Of a DNA stretch of 64,000 bases, positions 34,211 through 49,278 are shown one piece after another. Within the stretch, counting starts at the first letter, position 1. Each line of letters opens with the position of its first letter. The notes below the pieces were generated by a model. The model searched no databases. It was not told the origin of the DNA and saw only the letters and a program-made list of their open reading frames with translations. The DNA is from Capnocytophaga ochracea DSM 7271. GTDB taxonomy: Bacteria; Bacteroidota; Bacteroidia; Flavobacteriales; Flavobacteriaceae. The stretch is from positions 1,094,501 through 1,158,500 of the forward strand of contig NC_013162.1 of NCBI RefSeq assembly GCF_000023285.1, in the 5' to 3' direction. Position numbers and translations under genes: made by a program.

Positions 34211-35190
34211 TTTAATAGTTGTTTTATCCAACTTGAAAAACTGTATTTATCTTGTATCTCTTTTTCTAAAGGTTGATAAGGAGCGTTTAAAAACTCATCA
34301 ATGTTATCAAAAGAACCTTTTTCAATTATAAATATATTATTGGGATCATAAAAATCATACTCCTTCACTAAAAGATTGTTTGTTATTAGTTTTTTACTAT
34401 AGCCAATACTTTCGAATGTCCTAAACGAAAGTCCATTATGTATAGGGTTATGTAAATCTAATAAATATTCTGATTTTTGCATTTTCAAAATACTTTCTTT
34501 AAAGCTAAATTCCTTATCAATTATTTTAAACTTATAATGATAAGATTTTTTCCGCTGTGAAACTAAAAAAATATTAGGTATCAATCCTTTATTTTCTAAC
34601 AAAGTACTTATTTGCTCCAACAATAATACTCTATTTTTCATATAAGTACCTACAAAGAAAACAGTTTTAGGAGTTACTACTTCTTTTGAGATTATATTAT
34701 CAAAATAGAAATTAGTAGTATGTTTTAGACGCCTGCTTAAATTCAAATCTTTCTTGTCAAAAACATAGAATTTATCAAATAAGTTGATATACTTCTTAGC
34801 TAAAGGATATCTGTTTAAACCGTCCCATTGATAAGCTACTGTTTTCTTAGATATTTGTTTTACTTTATCTATTACCTCAAAATCAAATAAATCTGGGCGG
34901 ATGAAAAGAGCATAGTCTGTTTTTTTGATGTGTGATAATTGGATCAGTATGTCTTCTTTTGCCTTCTTATTTTTGATAGAAGGTTTATAACTTCTGTCAC
35001 CAAAAAATAGTTTCTTATATCCGTGAGTAATTTTATCTTTCAAAGAAATGGCATTTGTTCTATTAGATATATCCAATACAAAAACCTCAAAGCCTAAAAA
35101 CTCTAAATTATCTTTGAATTGTTCAAGTAACCCAAAGTGGTTAGGCATTGCTATAATTATTGTTTTTCCCTCAAAATCCTTCTGTTTCAT
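34207..35190 (-). CDS. Glycosyltransferase-like protein, paralogue of 33245-34210
   Basis: A 327-residue protein sharing with its neighbour the blocks LSFRTFESIGYSKKLITNNL and EYDFYDPNNIFIIEKGSFDN, plus the central YQWDGLNRYPLAKKYINLFD (corresponding to IFWDSIEKIPMQKKYLEDFD). A GT-B fold is likely from the C-terminal nucleotide-binding pattern, but no classical GT4 EX7E motif is obvious. It overlaps the DUF5672 gene by 20 bp on one side and the paralogue by 4 bp on the other, so all are translated from one message. Confidence 0.72.
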   Translation of the reverse strand: MKQKDFEGKTIIIAMPNHFGLLEQFKDNLEFLGFEVFVLDISNRTNAISLKDKITHGYKKLFFGDRSYKPSIKNKKAKEDILIQLSHIKKTDYALFIRPDLFDFEVIDKVKQISKKTVAYQWDGLNRYPLAKKYINLFDKFYVFDKKDLNLSRRLKHTTNFYFDNIISKEVVTPKTVFFVGTYMKNRVLLLEQISTLLENKGLIPNIFLVSQRKKSYHYKFKIIDKEFSFKESILKMQKSEYLLDLHNPIHNGLSFRTFESIGYSKKLITNNLLVKEYDFYDPNNIFIIEKGSFDNIDEFLNAPYQPLEKEIQDKYSFSSWIKQLLK

Positions 35191-35974
35191 CTTTTATAAA
35201 TTGTGCCCAAATCTCTCTGTTTTCTTTTTCCCACCGATGGCACCCCATAGGCAGAATTTGGTTGTTAAAAGCAAGTGCTTTTCTTACTTTATTTTCAATA
35301 GAAAAAAGACAAGCTTCTTTATAGTTTGGTTTTTTAAAATCAATCCCATTTCGCTTAGGTTCTATACTAAAAAAAACATCTTCAGCATAAAAGGTACTTC
35401 TGTTAGAAGGTTTTAGATACACAGCAGTTTGTTCGGTAAGCTGTTTTAATACTTCTATGAATTTTTCTCTTTTTCGCAGAGAGAAACCTCCGTTGCCTAC
35501 CTCATTATAAAGCAAAATTTTGTTTTTTTGAGTTTTCCGATTGCCTTTATAGTTTATAGCTTGCTTTATAAAACAGATTGAGCTATCCCAAATTTTCTTA
35601 ATAATAGGGGCTTTCTCTCTGCGACGAATCCAAGGAGCTCCTATATAATCATAATCTTTTTTACACCAAAATAATAAGTCATCTCTAAAGATATACGCAT
35701 CAGTCTGATAGATAAGTATATATTTTTCAGTAAAAGCCTCGTAAAAATCTATACTAAGCATCAGTTGATTATAACCATCAATACTTTTAAAATAGGCATC
35801 ATCGAAATCTCTAAAAGTAACCTTACCAAACTCTTCATAAGCTCTTATATCTAAACTTTTAGGGTGAACGAAGGTAATAGGATATTCCTTTAATACTCTA
35901 AAAACACGTTTGATAGAGATTATATCATTGCCAGACGGCTCTTCTTTATATATAGGGATAACTATATTTACCAT
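35171..35974 (-). CDS. DUF5672-family glycosyltransferase-like protein
   Basis: A 267-residue protein starting MVNIVIPIYKEEPSGND with central blocks YILIYQTDAYIFRDDLLFWC and DYIGAPWIRRRE, then EVGNGGFSLRKREKFIEVL. These are features of the DUF5672 family, found in glycan clusters and thought to have a GT-A-like fold, with YQTDAYIF containing a D-x-D-like acidic site. It is the first gene of the minus-strand glycan operon. It is probably cytoplasmic, and the substrate is unknown. Confidence 0.8.
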   Translation of the reverse strand: MVNIVIPIYKEEPSGNDIISIKRVFRVLKEYPITFVHPKSLDIRAYEEFGKVTFRDFDDAYFKSIDGYNQLMLSIDFYEAFTEKYILIYQTDAYIFRDDLLFWCKKDYDYIGAPWIRRREKAPIIKKIWDSSICFIKQAINYKGNRKTQKNKILLYNEVGNGGFSLRKREKFIEVLKQLTEQTAVYLKPSNRSTFYAEDVFFSIEPKRNGIDFKKPNYKEACLFSIENKVRKALAFNNQILPMGCHRWEKENREIWAQFIKDETEGF

Positions 35975-36053
35975 TTTTCTTTTTAATTTAGAAAAGGCAA
36001 AGATAAAACCATTTTTTAAAAAACAAAATTACTTCAATAACTACTTACAAGGA

Positions 36054-39000
36054 TTATTCGCTCTTTCCACTATCTTTCTCCGCTCCTGCCTGAACAAGCG
36101 TATCCGCCTCCTCATCCATTAGCATCTTCATATACTCATCAAGCTCTTGCGATTTCATAAACGGACTCGCCTTCGCTCTGAGCACTTCTACTTGTCTTTC
36201 GTAAAAATCCTTATCCAAAGGCGCTATGAGCAATAATAATTCTCCATAGCGGTCTATGGTATACTGTATTCTGGCAGTATTAGCGTATCGCTCATCTGGC
36301 GATAAGTGTGCGTAATAATTCAGTTCTTCTTGATATTTCCCAAATATCTGCAAAGCCAATTTACGAGCGGTTTCTTTCTCACCTACCCTAAAATAACCTT
36401 GTACAAAAGGGTCAAGAGTGAAGTAATAGCCATAAGCCTCCAAAGGCATATGCTTCATTCCGATATCCAAGATATCTTTGGCTTTATTTAATTTACCTTC
36501 TTCTATCAGTTTTTCGGTAAGACGTGCCAAATTACCGCGGAAGATAATACTGTTCTTACGCGTTTCGGGGTCTAAGTAAATACCTGCTTTACCCATATTA
36601 CCCCAATCCCATTTCTTTATGATGTCGTACATCAAATTACTGTCTATACGACCCATATCAAAGGGGTGGTTCTTATCGATTTCTGTTTTAATAGGCACAA
36701 GTTTGTACACCAGTCCATCTAATTGCAAGTACTCCTTCATCCAGATATACTCAGCAGAGTCCATACTACCTCCTGAGAAGTATATCGGGCGTTTCCAATC
36801 GTTATAAGCCAAAATATCCAGCATCACAATACGTGCTTTATCGATAGCACTAGGGAGCGTGATATCTATATAGTCTACTATTTTATCAGCATCTTCGGGT
36901 TTTACAATACCGCTCTTTAGTACGTTTTCTTTATTTACAGGAATCCGTATTTTGTTCGTAGGGTAGTAGTTAAAGGTTCTACTTTCACTACTACTGCTAC
37001 TGAGCTGTGTATTAGGGTCATCGCTGGTTACCCATTTCACAAAGTCTTTAATGTTCCAGCGGTTCTCGGTGCGTTTTTGGAAATACACTCCTTCACGTAC
37101 CCCGTGAGCATATTGTTTGTGCACCATTTCACCTGGGATAGGACTACTTTGGTACGCTTGGCGCTTCATTTGGTCTATATACCAATCCGTTTGCAACAAG
37201 CTCGTATTAATTATCCGCACATCGGTGCGATAGCCTTCTATTTCTTGGGCATACCACAGTAAGAACGTATCGTTATCGCCAATGGTGAATATCATAGCGT
37301 CTTTATCTTTAACTACCGAGCTCAAATAAGCGTCCGCAATAAACTCTGCCGAATACTTTTGCGAGCGGTTGTGGTCGTCCCAATTCTCACTTGCCATCAG
37401 CACAGGTACAGCAAGCAAACTCGCTACCACTGCCAAAGGCGCTCCTATTCGTGACGAAAGCACCCTCCTAAGTGCGTGGAATAACGCATATACACCCACT
37501 CCTATCCATATAGCAAAAGCGTAGAACGAACCTACTAACGGATAATCTCGCTCTCGCGGTTCAAACGGTCGTTCGTTGAGGTATATTTTCATTGCCAAAC
37601 CCGTAAAGAGGAAAAGCATCATCACTACCCACGTTTGGCGTTCGCTCTTCGTCGCCATAAAAAATAACCCTAAGAGTCCTAAGAGCAGAGGCAGGAAATA
37701 GTAAGTATTACGAGCTTTATTGTTCAGCACATCGGCAGGAAGGTTGTCTTGCGACCCAAGGCGCAAACTATCAATAGGCTTAATGCCCGATAGCCAGTTG
37801 CCGTGGTCATTCTCCATCTTGCCTTGCACATCGTCTTGCCTGCCTATGAAGTTCCAAGCAAAATAGCGGAAGTACATATACCCAAACTGATACTCGAACA
37901 AGTAGTGCATATTCTTCCAAAAACTTGGCTTCTCTACTTCTATATAGTCCCGATATTCGGTAAGGAATTGGTCGTAACGCTCAGGCGGAAGCGGTTGTAT
38001 TTGCATTTGCCTTTGCACTTCTTGTAAGAACTGATAGAGCTTCGGCTCGTTATAAGCTTCTTCTTTTATTCTAAACGTAAGTAGTCCTGTGAGCTTCATA
38101 TAATTCGCCGCGTGTTGCGCACTCCACATTCTTGGCAAAACACCCTCTTGTTTGCTATTCGACGCCATCTGAGCGTTTTTGTACTGATTCACGATGATGT
38201 ATTTGCCTAAGGCATAATCGCGCTCGTATTTTGGCTTCGCATCTTCATACGGGTTCTCTTCGTCTAATCCAGCGTATTTATCCGAATACATAGGACCGTA
38301 GAACAAATGCGTTTCGGGGTATTGTTCAAGGTTGTAATAAGCTAATAGCAAACGCGCATCAGTCGGACTGTTCTCATTGATAACCGTATCAGCATTCGCG
38401 CGAATAGGTATCATTAGCCAAGACGAAAACCCTATAAACACAAACAACAAGCATAAAAAGCCCGTTTGCAAGCGCACTTTGTTTTGCTTATAAGCGTAGT
38501 TCAGCGTAAAATAGAAGAACGCAATAACCGAGAGTCCCGCGATAATAGTCCCTGAGTTGAACGGCATACCGAAGCTATTCACAAAAAATACTTCCAAATA
38601 ACCAAAGTACGCCAACGTGTAAGGTAATATTAGTTTAAATATCAACAGCAAAATAGCGATAGAAACTACATTAGCAATGATGAAGTTCACTACCGTTTTC
38701 TTGTAGTTACTCTTGAAGAAATAAAGCATACCAATGGCAGGAATGGTCAGTAACGCCATAAAGTGCACCCCAAACGACAGCCCCACTACTAACGAAATCA
38801 GTAACAACCAGCGGTCGCCACGTGGTTCGTGCAAACTGTCCGTCCACTTGATGCCTACCCAAAACATAGCCGACATAAATAGCATTGCCATTGCATACAC
38901 TTCTGCTTCCACCGCGTTAAACCAAAAACTATCCGAGAAAGTATAGGCAAGAGCCCCTACAACCCCACTCCCCAAAACAGCGATAAACTGCCCTTGGGTA

Positions 39001-39365
39001 AGCGTAGCAGGCGTTTTTTCTTCAACAGAATCGGTTCTCTTTAAAGCGATTTTCTTGGTCAAATTTACAATGATGAAGTACAAGAAAAGAACCGTAAAAG
39101 CACTCGATAAAACCGACATATAATTCACAAACAGCGCAATCTTATCCGAGTTCGGAGCAAAAGCAGCTATAAAAGCGCCCATCATTTGGAATAAAGGCGC
39201 TCCGGGAGGGTGACCCACTTCCAATTTCGCTGAGGTAGCAATATACTCGCCACAATCCCAAAAGCTAACCGTAGGTTCTACCGTAAGCCCATAAGTGATA
39301 AGAGCTACGGCAAAAACAGCCCACCCCACAATGAGGTTATATTTCTTAAATTGATTATCTGTCAT
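36054..39365 (-). CDS. DUF2723 (GT117) large membrane protein
   Basis: Start set at 39365 (MTDNQFKKYNLIVGWAVFAV); the 27 residues upstream in frame look untranslated. The 1103-residue protein has a conserved DUF2723 N-terminus (FWDCGEYIATSAKLEVGHPP, GAPLFQM) and about 12 membrane helices to about residue 630. A long C-terminal periplasmic part ends in helical repeats. The acidic FWDCGE motif near residue 37 is a candidate catalytic site by analogy with GT-C enzymes such as O-mannosyltransferases. It probably transfers a sugar to exported proteins or lipids. It lies next to the glycan operon but is separated from it by 79 bp. Confidence 0.88.
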   Translation of the reverse strand: MTDNQFKKYNLIVGWAVFAVALITYGLTVEPTVSFWDCGEYIATSAKLEVGHPPGAPLFQMMGAFIAAFAPNSDKIALFVNYMSVLSSAFTVLFLYFIIVNLTKKIALKRTDSVEEKTPATLTQGQFIAVLGSGVVGALAYTFSDSFWFNAVEAEVYAMAMLFMSAMFWVGIKWTDSLHEPRGDRWLLLISLVVGLSFGVHFMALLTIPAIGMLYFFKSNYKKTVVNFIIANVVSIAILLLIFKLILPYTLAYFGYLEVFFVNSFGMPFNSGTIIAGLSVIAFFYFTLNYAYKQNKVRLQTGFLCLLFVFIGFSSWLMIPIRANADTVINENSPTDARLLLAYYNLEQYPETHLFYGPMYSDKYAGLDEENPYEDAKPKYERDYALGKYIIVNQYKNAQMASNSKQEGVLPRMWSAQHAANYMKLTGLLTFRIKEEAYNEPKLYQFLQEVQRQMQIQPLPPERYDQFLTEYRDYIEVEKPSFWKNMHYLFEYQFGYMYFRYFAWNFIGRQDDVQGKMENDHGNWLSGIKPIDSLRLGSQDNLPADVLNNKARNTYYFLPLLLGLLGLFFMATKSERQTWVVMMLFLFTGLAMKIYLNERPFEPRERDYPLVGSFYAFAIWIGVGVYALFHALRRVLSSRIGAPLAVVASLLAVPVLMASENWDDHNRSQKYSAEFIADAYLSSVVKDKDAMIFTIGDNDTFLLWYAQEIEGYRTDVRIINTSLLQTDWYIDQMKRQAYQSSPIPGEMVHKQYAHGVREGVYFQKRTENRWNIKDFVKWVTSDDPNTQLSSSSSESRTFNYYPTNKIRIPVNKENVLKSGIVKPEDADKIVDYIDITLPSAIDKARIVMLDILAYNDWKRPIYFSGGSMDSAEYIWMKEYLQLDGLVYKLVPIKTEIDKNHPFDMGRIDSNLMYDIIKKWDWGNMGKAGIYLDPETRKNSIIFRGNLARLTEKLIEEGKLNKAKDILDIGMKHMPLEAYGYYFTLDPFVQGYFRVGEKETARKLALQIFGKYQEELNYYAHLSPDERYANTARIQYTIDRYGELLLLIAPLDKDFYERQVEVLRAKASPFMKSQELDEYMKMLMDEEADTLVQAGAEKDSGKSE

Positions 39366-39544
39366 CAGTACTTTATATTTCAAAGTGCAAAGGTAAGAAA
39401 CAATTACCAAATGAGCAAATTTGTCAATCAGATATAAACCCCACACACCCTCACAACATTCCCCTTTGGAGCCAGTTCACGACAGTTGGGTCTGTGCCCC
39501 GCAAAAGTAGAGTATGTGATAGGAGGGATATTTGTTATCACTAT

Positions 39545-39630
39545 ACTTTGCCAAAGTTTCAAACTTTGGCAAAGTTAATATAGCCACCCTTCACTGCTGC
39601 GAGCTTGTAGCTCGTACACACTTTGCCAAA
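39545..39630. repeat. TTTGCCAAAG hairpin cluster with GAGCT palindrome
   Basis: ACTTTGCCAAAGTTT and AAACTTTGGCAAAGTT form a long hairpin at 39545-39575. TGCGAGCTTGTAGCTCGTAC at 39597-39616 is the dispersed palindrome, followed by another CTTTGCCAAAG at 39620-39630. No coding sequence is associated. Confidence 0.75.
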
Positions 39631-39706
39631 GATAATTTCCCGTTATGCTACGACCCTACATTCCCTTCACTTTTCCCGTCCCTAATTCCCCCTCTTCGAG
39701 GGAAGT

Positions 39707-39804
39707 CCGCGAGAGCGGAGTATGTGAGAGGGGGGAGGTTTCCTCCGCTTTTCCGTCACCACATTCCCCTTTTGAACGGAAGTCCGCGGAAGCGGAGTAT
39801 GTGA
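39707..39804 (+). repeat. Two covarying hairpins followed by TATGTGA
   Basis: CCGC-GAGA-GCGG at 39707-39718 and CCGC-GGAA-GCGG at 39784-39795, each preceded by GAAGT and followed by AGTATGTGAGAGGGGG. Outer C-rich/G-rich arms frame each unit. A more degenerate relative (CCAGTTCACGACAGTTGG) is near 39473-39490. Confidence 0.75.
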
Positions 39805-39954
39805 GAGGGGGATGTTATCCCCTTATTGCCTATTCCTTAAGCCCCCACACCACCCCATTTTCTCATTTTCAAATTTGCTAATTTCCTAATTATCCCTCCT
39901 CCTTCCCGTCATACTCCCCCCTAGTGCCTATGGCCTAAGGCCTAGTGCCTCTTC

Positions 39955-40175
39955 CTCTTTCTTTCGCCTCGAAACCCCATTTTTACCATTTTTAGCGCTG
40001 TTGTATTACGGTATAAATCAATCACTTATACACCCTTTCTATACCAATCGTCCAAGATTCGTATAAGCTTCCTATAAGCTCTCTATAAGCTAACCCCACC
40101 CATCTTACACCCTTTTTTCACCAAAATTTCTCCCGACTCACTTCCGTTCTTTTCCGTTTCCTTCCGAATCCTCCA
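39955..40175 (+). repeat. Conserved intergenic element, copy E of six
   Basis: CTTTCGCCTCGAAACCCC, CCAATCGTCCAAGATTCG, the TATAAGCT triplet, CTAACCCCACC and TTCCGTTTCCTTCCG in the same order as copies A and B. 8-bp TTTGCTAA repeats (about 40186-40220) and 9-bp GGCATT repeats (about 40241-40276) follow. The 39366-40453 gap contains no gene that I can support. Confidence 0.9.
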
Positions 40176-40395
40176 ACCCTCTACATTTGCTAATTTTCAA
40201 ATTTGCTAATCTGCTAATTTTTCCCTGCCCATTCCCCTTGGTGGTATTATTGGCATTTCTGGCATTATTGCCATTTACCTCATTTTCTCATTCTCTCATT
40301 CTCTCATTTCTTTTTTCGTTATAGATATATTTGTCTTATATTTTAATCATAAAACGTTAAAGATTGTTAAATAAGATAGATTTATCGCTATTTTA

Positions 40396-40427
40396 TTTGT
40401 AAATGTGAAATAATTTTTCTTACTTTG
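40396..40427 (+). promoter_or_regulatory. Probable promoter of the gltA operon
   Basis: TTTG at 40396-40399, then an AT-rich spacer of about 20 bp and TTACTTTG ending at 40427, one base off TAnnTTTG. The start codon lies 27 bp after. Confidence 0.55.
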
Positions 40428-40453
40428 CCCAAAAATAAAAAACAAATTGTACT

Positions 40454-46226
<5,773 letters not shown>

Positions 46227-46286
46227 AATGAATGGTGAAAAAGAAGCTGTCCGAAAAAGTCTCAAAATAGCATTTGCGTCGCTACA

Positions 46287-46366
46287 CTTTGCCAAAGTTA
46301 ATCGCCCGTTGTGCTACGACCTTTGGCAAAGTTAACCTCCTCTGGTGCAAGCTTGTAATTCGTACC
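46287..46366. repeat. TTTGCCAAAG hairpin and worn palindrome after acn
   Basis: CTTTGCCAAAG at 46287-46297 pairs with CTTTGGCAAAG at 46321-46331, with a loop holding CGCCCGTTGTGCTACGAC. A worn GCAAGCTTGTAATTCG palindrome follows at about 46347-46362. No T-run follows the hairpin, so it is a weak terminator candidate for the gltA operon. Confidence 0.6.
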
Positions 46367-46487
46367 CCATTTGCTAATTTCCTAATTCTCTAATTCTCTC
46401 ATTTCCTCATTTCTCTCGCCTGTGCGACTCAAAATAGTATTAATTGGTATTATTTTTGCATACAAAAAACCATTAATAATAAAATAT

Positions 46488-48233
46488 ATGAGTAAAAATG
46501 TATCCGACCAATTGGTCGAAATGTTAGTACAAGCAGGCGTAAAAAGAGTATATGCCATTACCGGCGATAGTCTCAACCCTGTGAACGACGCCATCCGTCG
46601 CGATGGTCGCCTTGAGTGGATACACGTCCGCCACGAGGAATCAGCCGCTTATGCAGCCTCTATGGACGCCGAACTAAACGGCATAGGCTGTTGTATGGGA
46701 AGTTCAGGACCTGGACACGTGCACCTTATCAACGGACTCTACGACGCCAACCGCTCAGGCAACCCTGTGATTGCCATTGCCAGCACCTGCGCCACCCATA
46801 AATTCGGTACCCACTGGTTCCAAGAAACCAATCCCTTCTTGCTGTTTCAAGATTGCAGTAAATATGTGTATGTAGCCAATACCCCAAAACAGTTCACCAC
46901 AATGATGCAACGCGCCATACAAACGGCTATCAACGAGAAAGGCGTGGCGGTGTTGGGACTCCCAGGTGATGTAGCAGGTGCCGACCTCGAAGAAGTGCCT
47001 ACTGCTACACAAACCTTCTTAGCAAAACCCGTAGTACGTCCTTCTGATAGTGAACTCGACAAATTATCAGCCGTACTAAACGACGCTAAAAACAAGAAAA
47101 TAGCCCTTTACTGCGGTCACGGTTGTCAGTATGCGGTGAAAGAAGTGGAACAGCTTGCCGAAACCCTTAAAGCACCTATCGTCGCTTCTTTCCGTGGCAA
47201 AATATTCTTCGACCGCACCGATAGCCCTTATATAGCGGGAATGAACGGCTTGCTCGGGCATCGTTCAGGTTATGATGCTTGCGCCAAAGCCGATGTGCTC
47301 GTAATGCTCGGCACCGATTTTCCTTATGCGGAGTTCTTACCTAAGAAAAACACCATTATCCAAATAGATGAACGCCCCGATATCATTGGTCGTCGTGCCA
47401 AAGTAGATTACGGTTTTGCAGGCGATGTGAAGGACACCATTACCGCCTTATTACCTAAACTCACCCCTCGCACCGACGATAGTTTCCTCAAAGACATTCA
47501 CAAAGAGTATTTGGATCTTGAAAAATCATTGGACGATTACACCAAAAAGAAAACCGAAGAGAACCAAATAGACCCCGAATATGCAGCTAAACTTTTGGAT
47601 AAATACGCCGCCAACGATGCTATTTTCACCGTCGATACAGGTATGAATGTAGTGTGGGCAGCGCGCTTTATCAAAGGTACAGGCAAACGTTACCTGACTG
47701 GTTCGTTCAACCACGGTTCTATGGCAAACGCCCTCCCAATGGCAATTGGGGCAGCAGCCTCCTCCAAAGGTAGACAAGTGGTAGCAATGTGTGGCGATGG
47801 CGGTCTATCAATGCTCTTGGGCGACTTGGCTACCCTGATGCAATACCAATACCCTGTGAAAATATTTGTGTTCAACAACCGTTCGCTCGCAATGGTAAAA
47901 CTCGAAATGGAAGTATCGGGCTACCTCGATTGGCAAACCAATATGGTAAACCCTCCTTTCGACAAACTTGCCGACCTGATGAACATCAAAGGCTATGAAG
48001 TGCGTAAAACCGAAGACCTCGAAGCCACCGTAAAAGCAGCTTTCGAGCACGACGGACCTACTTTGGTGAATATCTACACCAATCGCGATACCTTAGCGAT
48101 GCCTCCTCATATCACTTTTGAACAGATGAAAGGTTTTGCGACCAACATCATCAAGAAGATAGGTCAAGGTGACTTTGCAGAAGCCAAAGGCAGTATTACC
48201 AACAGTATGAAACACATTAAGGACGTTTTTTAG
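46488..48233 (+). CDS. poxB: Pyruvate oxidase-like thiamine diphosphate enzyme
   Basis: Start set at 46488 (MSKNVSDQLVEMLVQAGVKR), just after a TATTTTTG promoter-like element at about 46449-46458; an upstream in-frame ATG would add 22 unlikely residues. The 581-residue protein has the three-domain layout of the POX/ALS family: N-terminal PYR domain with ThDP Glu in VRHEESAAYAA, a central FAD-type domain, and a C-terminal PP domain with GDGGLSMLLGDLATLMQY ending in NN. PoxB-type enzymes oxidise pyruvate to acetate at the membrane. Whether this one uses quinone or oxygen cannot be told. Confidence 0.85.
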   Translation: MSKNVSDQLVEMLVQAGVKRVYAITGDSLNPVNDAIRRDGRLEWIHVRHEESAAYAASMDAELNGIGCCMGSSGPGHVHLINGLYDANRSGNPVIAIASTCATHKFGTHWFQETNPFLLFQDCSKYVYVANTPKQFTTMMQRAIQTAINEKGVAVLGLPGDVAGADLEEVPTATQTFLAKPVVRPSDSELDKLSAVLNDAKNKKIALYCGHGCQYAVKEVEQLAETLKAPIVASFRGKIFFDRTDSPYIAGMNGLLGHRSGYDACAKADVLVMLGTDFPYAEFLPKKNTIIQIDERPDIIGRRAKVDYGFAGDVKDTITALLPKLTPRTDDSFLKDIHKEYLDLEKSLDDYTKKKTEENQIDPEYAAKLLDKYAANDAIFTVDTGMNVVWAARFIKGTGKRYLTGSFNHGSMANALPMAIGAAASSKGRQVVAMCGDGGLSMLLGDLATLMQYQYPVKIFVFNNRSLAMVKLEMEVSGYLDWQTNMVNPPFDKLADLMNIKGYEVRKTEDLEATVKAAFEHDGPTLVNIYTNRDTLAMPPHITFEQMKGFATNIIKKIGQGDFAEAKGSITNSMKHIKDVF

Positions 48234-48250
48234 ATTTTAATTTTGATAAT

Positions 48251-48287
48251 AAAAAAGTCGCTAAGCATCTCGCTTAGCGACTTTTTT
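48251..48287 (+). terminator. Terminator of poxB
   Basis: AAAAAAGTCGCTAAGC pairs perfectly with GCTTAGCGACTTTTTT around a 5-nt loop, 18 bp after the stop codon. Confidence 0.9.
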
Positions 48288-48523
48288 CTTGTATTTACTC
48301 TGTTACTTTCTTTTCTTCAATTCTCAGCCTTGTATCTCAAACGCACAATCCTTGTCCTAAAATCCTACAACCCTTGAATAAGAATTTGCCCATAAAAAAT
48401 TATCGCCAGAATTTTGCACCGTAAAAACTTGATAAGGAGAAAAGCCGAAAGACAAAAGGTAAATATAAAGTCGACGCCTTCTATCTTTTAGTTCTTGACC
48501 TCTTATCTAAAAAATCAATTATT

Positions 48524-49087
48524 ATGGCAAAAAGTAGAAATAATGTAGTAACCGAAGGATTGAGCGGTATGTTAGCTCGCCAAATCGTATTCCGCCAACG
48601 CGCAGGACAAACCATCGTAGGGAAAGCCCCCGTTCGCTCTCAGAAAGTAAGCCAAGCACAACAGCTACATCAGCAAAGGTTTGCTCGAGCAGCTTTCTAT
48701 GCTAAAAGCGCTTTGCAAAATAGTGCACTTAAGCAAAGCTATGCCGAGGAAGCTAAAAAGCGTCCAGGTACCACCCCCTATAATATGGCAATTGCCGATT
48801 ATCTTAAAGCTCCTGTGATTGACGCGGTAGATACCTCAAACTATACAGGTTCCGTTACCGGAGAAAAGATTGTCGTACAAGTATCCGACACTTTTAAAGT
48901 AACAGGCGTGAAAGTGAAAATCACCGACCACGATGCTACACTTGTAGAAGAGGGGAATGCTACCTTCCAAGAAGGTAAGTGGGTGTATACCACCACTGTG
49001 GTAAACGCTTCTCTTACCGGCGATAAGGTAATAGTAACAGCCACCGACCGTCCTGCCAATGTTACCACTAAGGAATTTATTCTTTAA
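48524..49087 (+). CDS. Hypothetical protein with C-terminal Ig-like domain
   Basis: A 187-residue protein without a signal peptide. Residues 1-90 are basic and helical (MLARQIVFRQRAGQTIVGKA, then QQLHQQRFARAAFYAKSAL), while about 95-187 form a small beta domain (IDAVDTSNYTGSVTGEKIVV). The N-terminal half looks like a nucleic-acid- or structure-associated segment. I do not recognise a family. It is a single gene with a strong terminator at 49104-49136, suggesting good expression. Confidence 0.7.
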   Translation: MAKSRNNVVTEGLSGMLARQIVFRQRAGQTIVGKAPVRSQKVSQAQQLHQQRFARAAFYAKSALQNSALKQSYAEEAKKRPGTTPYNMAIADYLKAPVIDAVDTSNYTGSVTGEKIVVQVSDTFKVTGVKVKITDHDATLVEEGNATFQEGKWVYTTTVVNASLTGDKVIVTATDRPANVTTKEFIL

Positions 49088-49103
49088 AGCGAGTAACAAC
49101 AAG

Positions 49104-49136
49104 AAAGGTAAAGCCAGTAAAACTGGCTTTACCTTT
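49104..49136 (+). terminator. Terminator after the gene at 48524
   Basis: AAAGGTAAAGCCAGT pairs perfectly with ACTGGCTTTACCTTT around a 3-nt loop, followed by TATCTTTT. Confidence 0.8.
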
Positions 49137-49177
49137 TATCTTTTACCTTAAAATCACCCTTATTACAAAATAATTTG

Positions 49178-49185
49178 TATCTTTG
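49178..49185 (+). promoter_or_regulatory. Promoter -7 element of the CDF transporter gene
   Basis: TATCTTTG fits TAnnTTTG. No clear TTTG lies at the right distance upstream. The leader to the start at 49279 is about 90 nt. Confidence 0.5.
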
Positions 49186-49278
49186 CATCGCTTGTTACCC
49201 TTTACTCACACACCACCCAGCTGTGAGTCATTACTGATTTTACCTTTTACCTTTTATTTTTAATAGAAAAATATTATT

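Noticed and set aside
36054-39446. Longer start of the DUF2723 protein at 39446.
   Set aside because: The extra 27 residues are unlike the family. The ATG at 39365 gives the conserved N-terminus, and the upstream bases include a TTTGCAC promoter-like sequence.
39532-39881. Two overlapping plus-strand ORFs of 90 and 78 codons.
   Set aside because: They are translations of the C-rich hairpin and TATGTGA repeats, giving low-complexity Pro/Ser/Arg text. No signal peptide, family match or convincing start.
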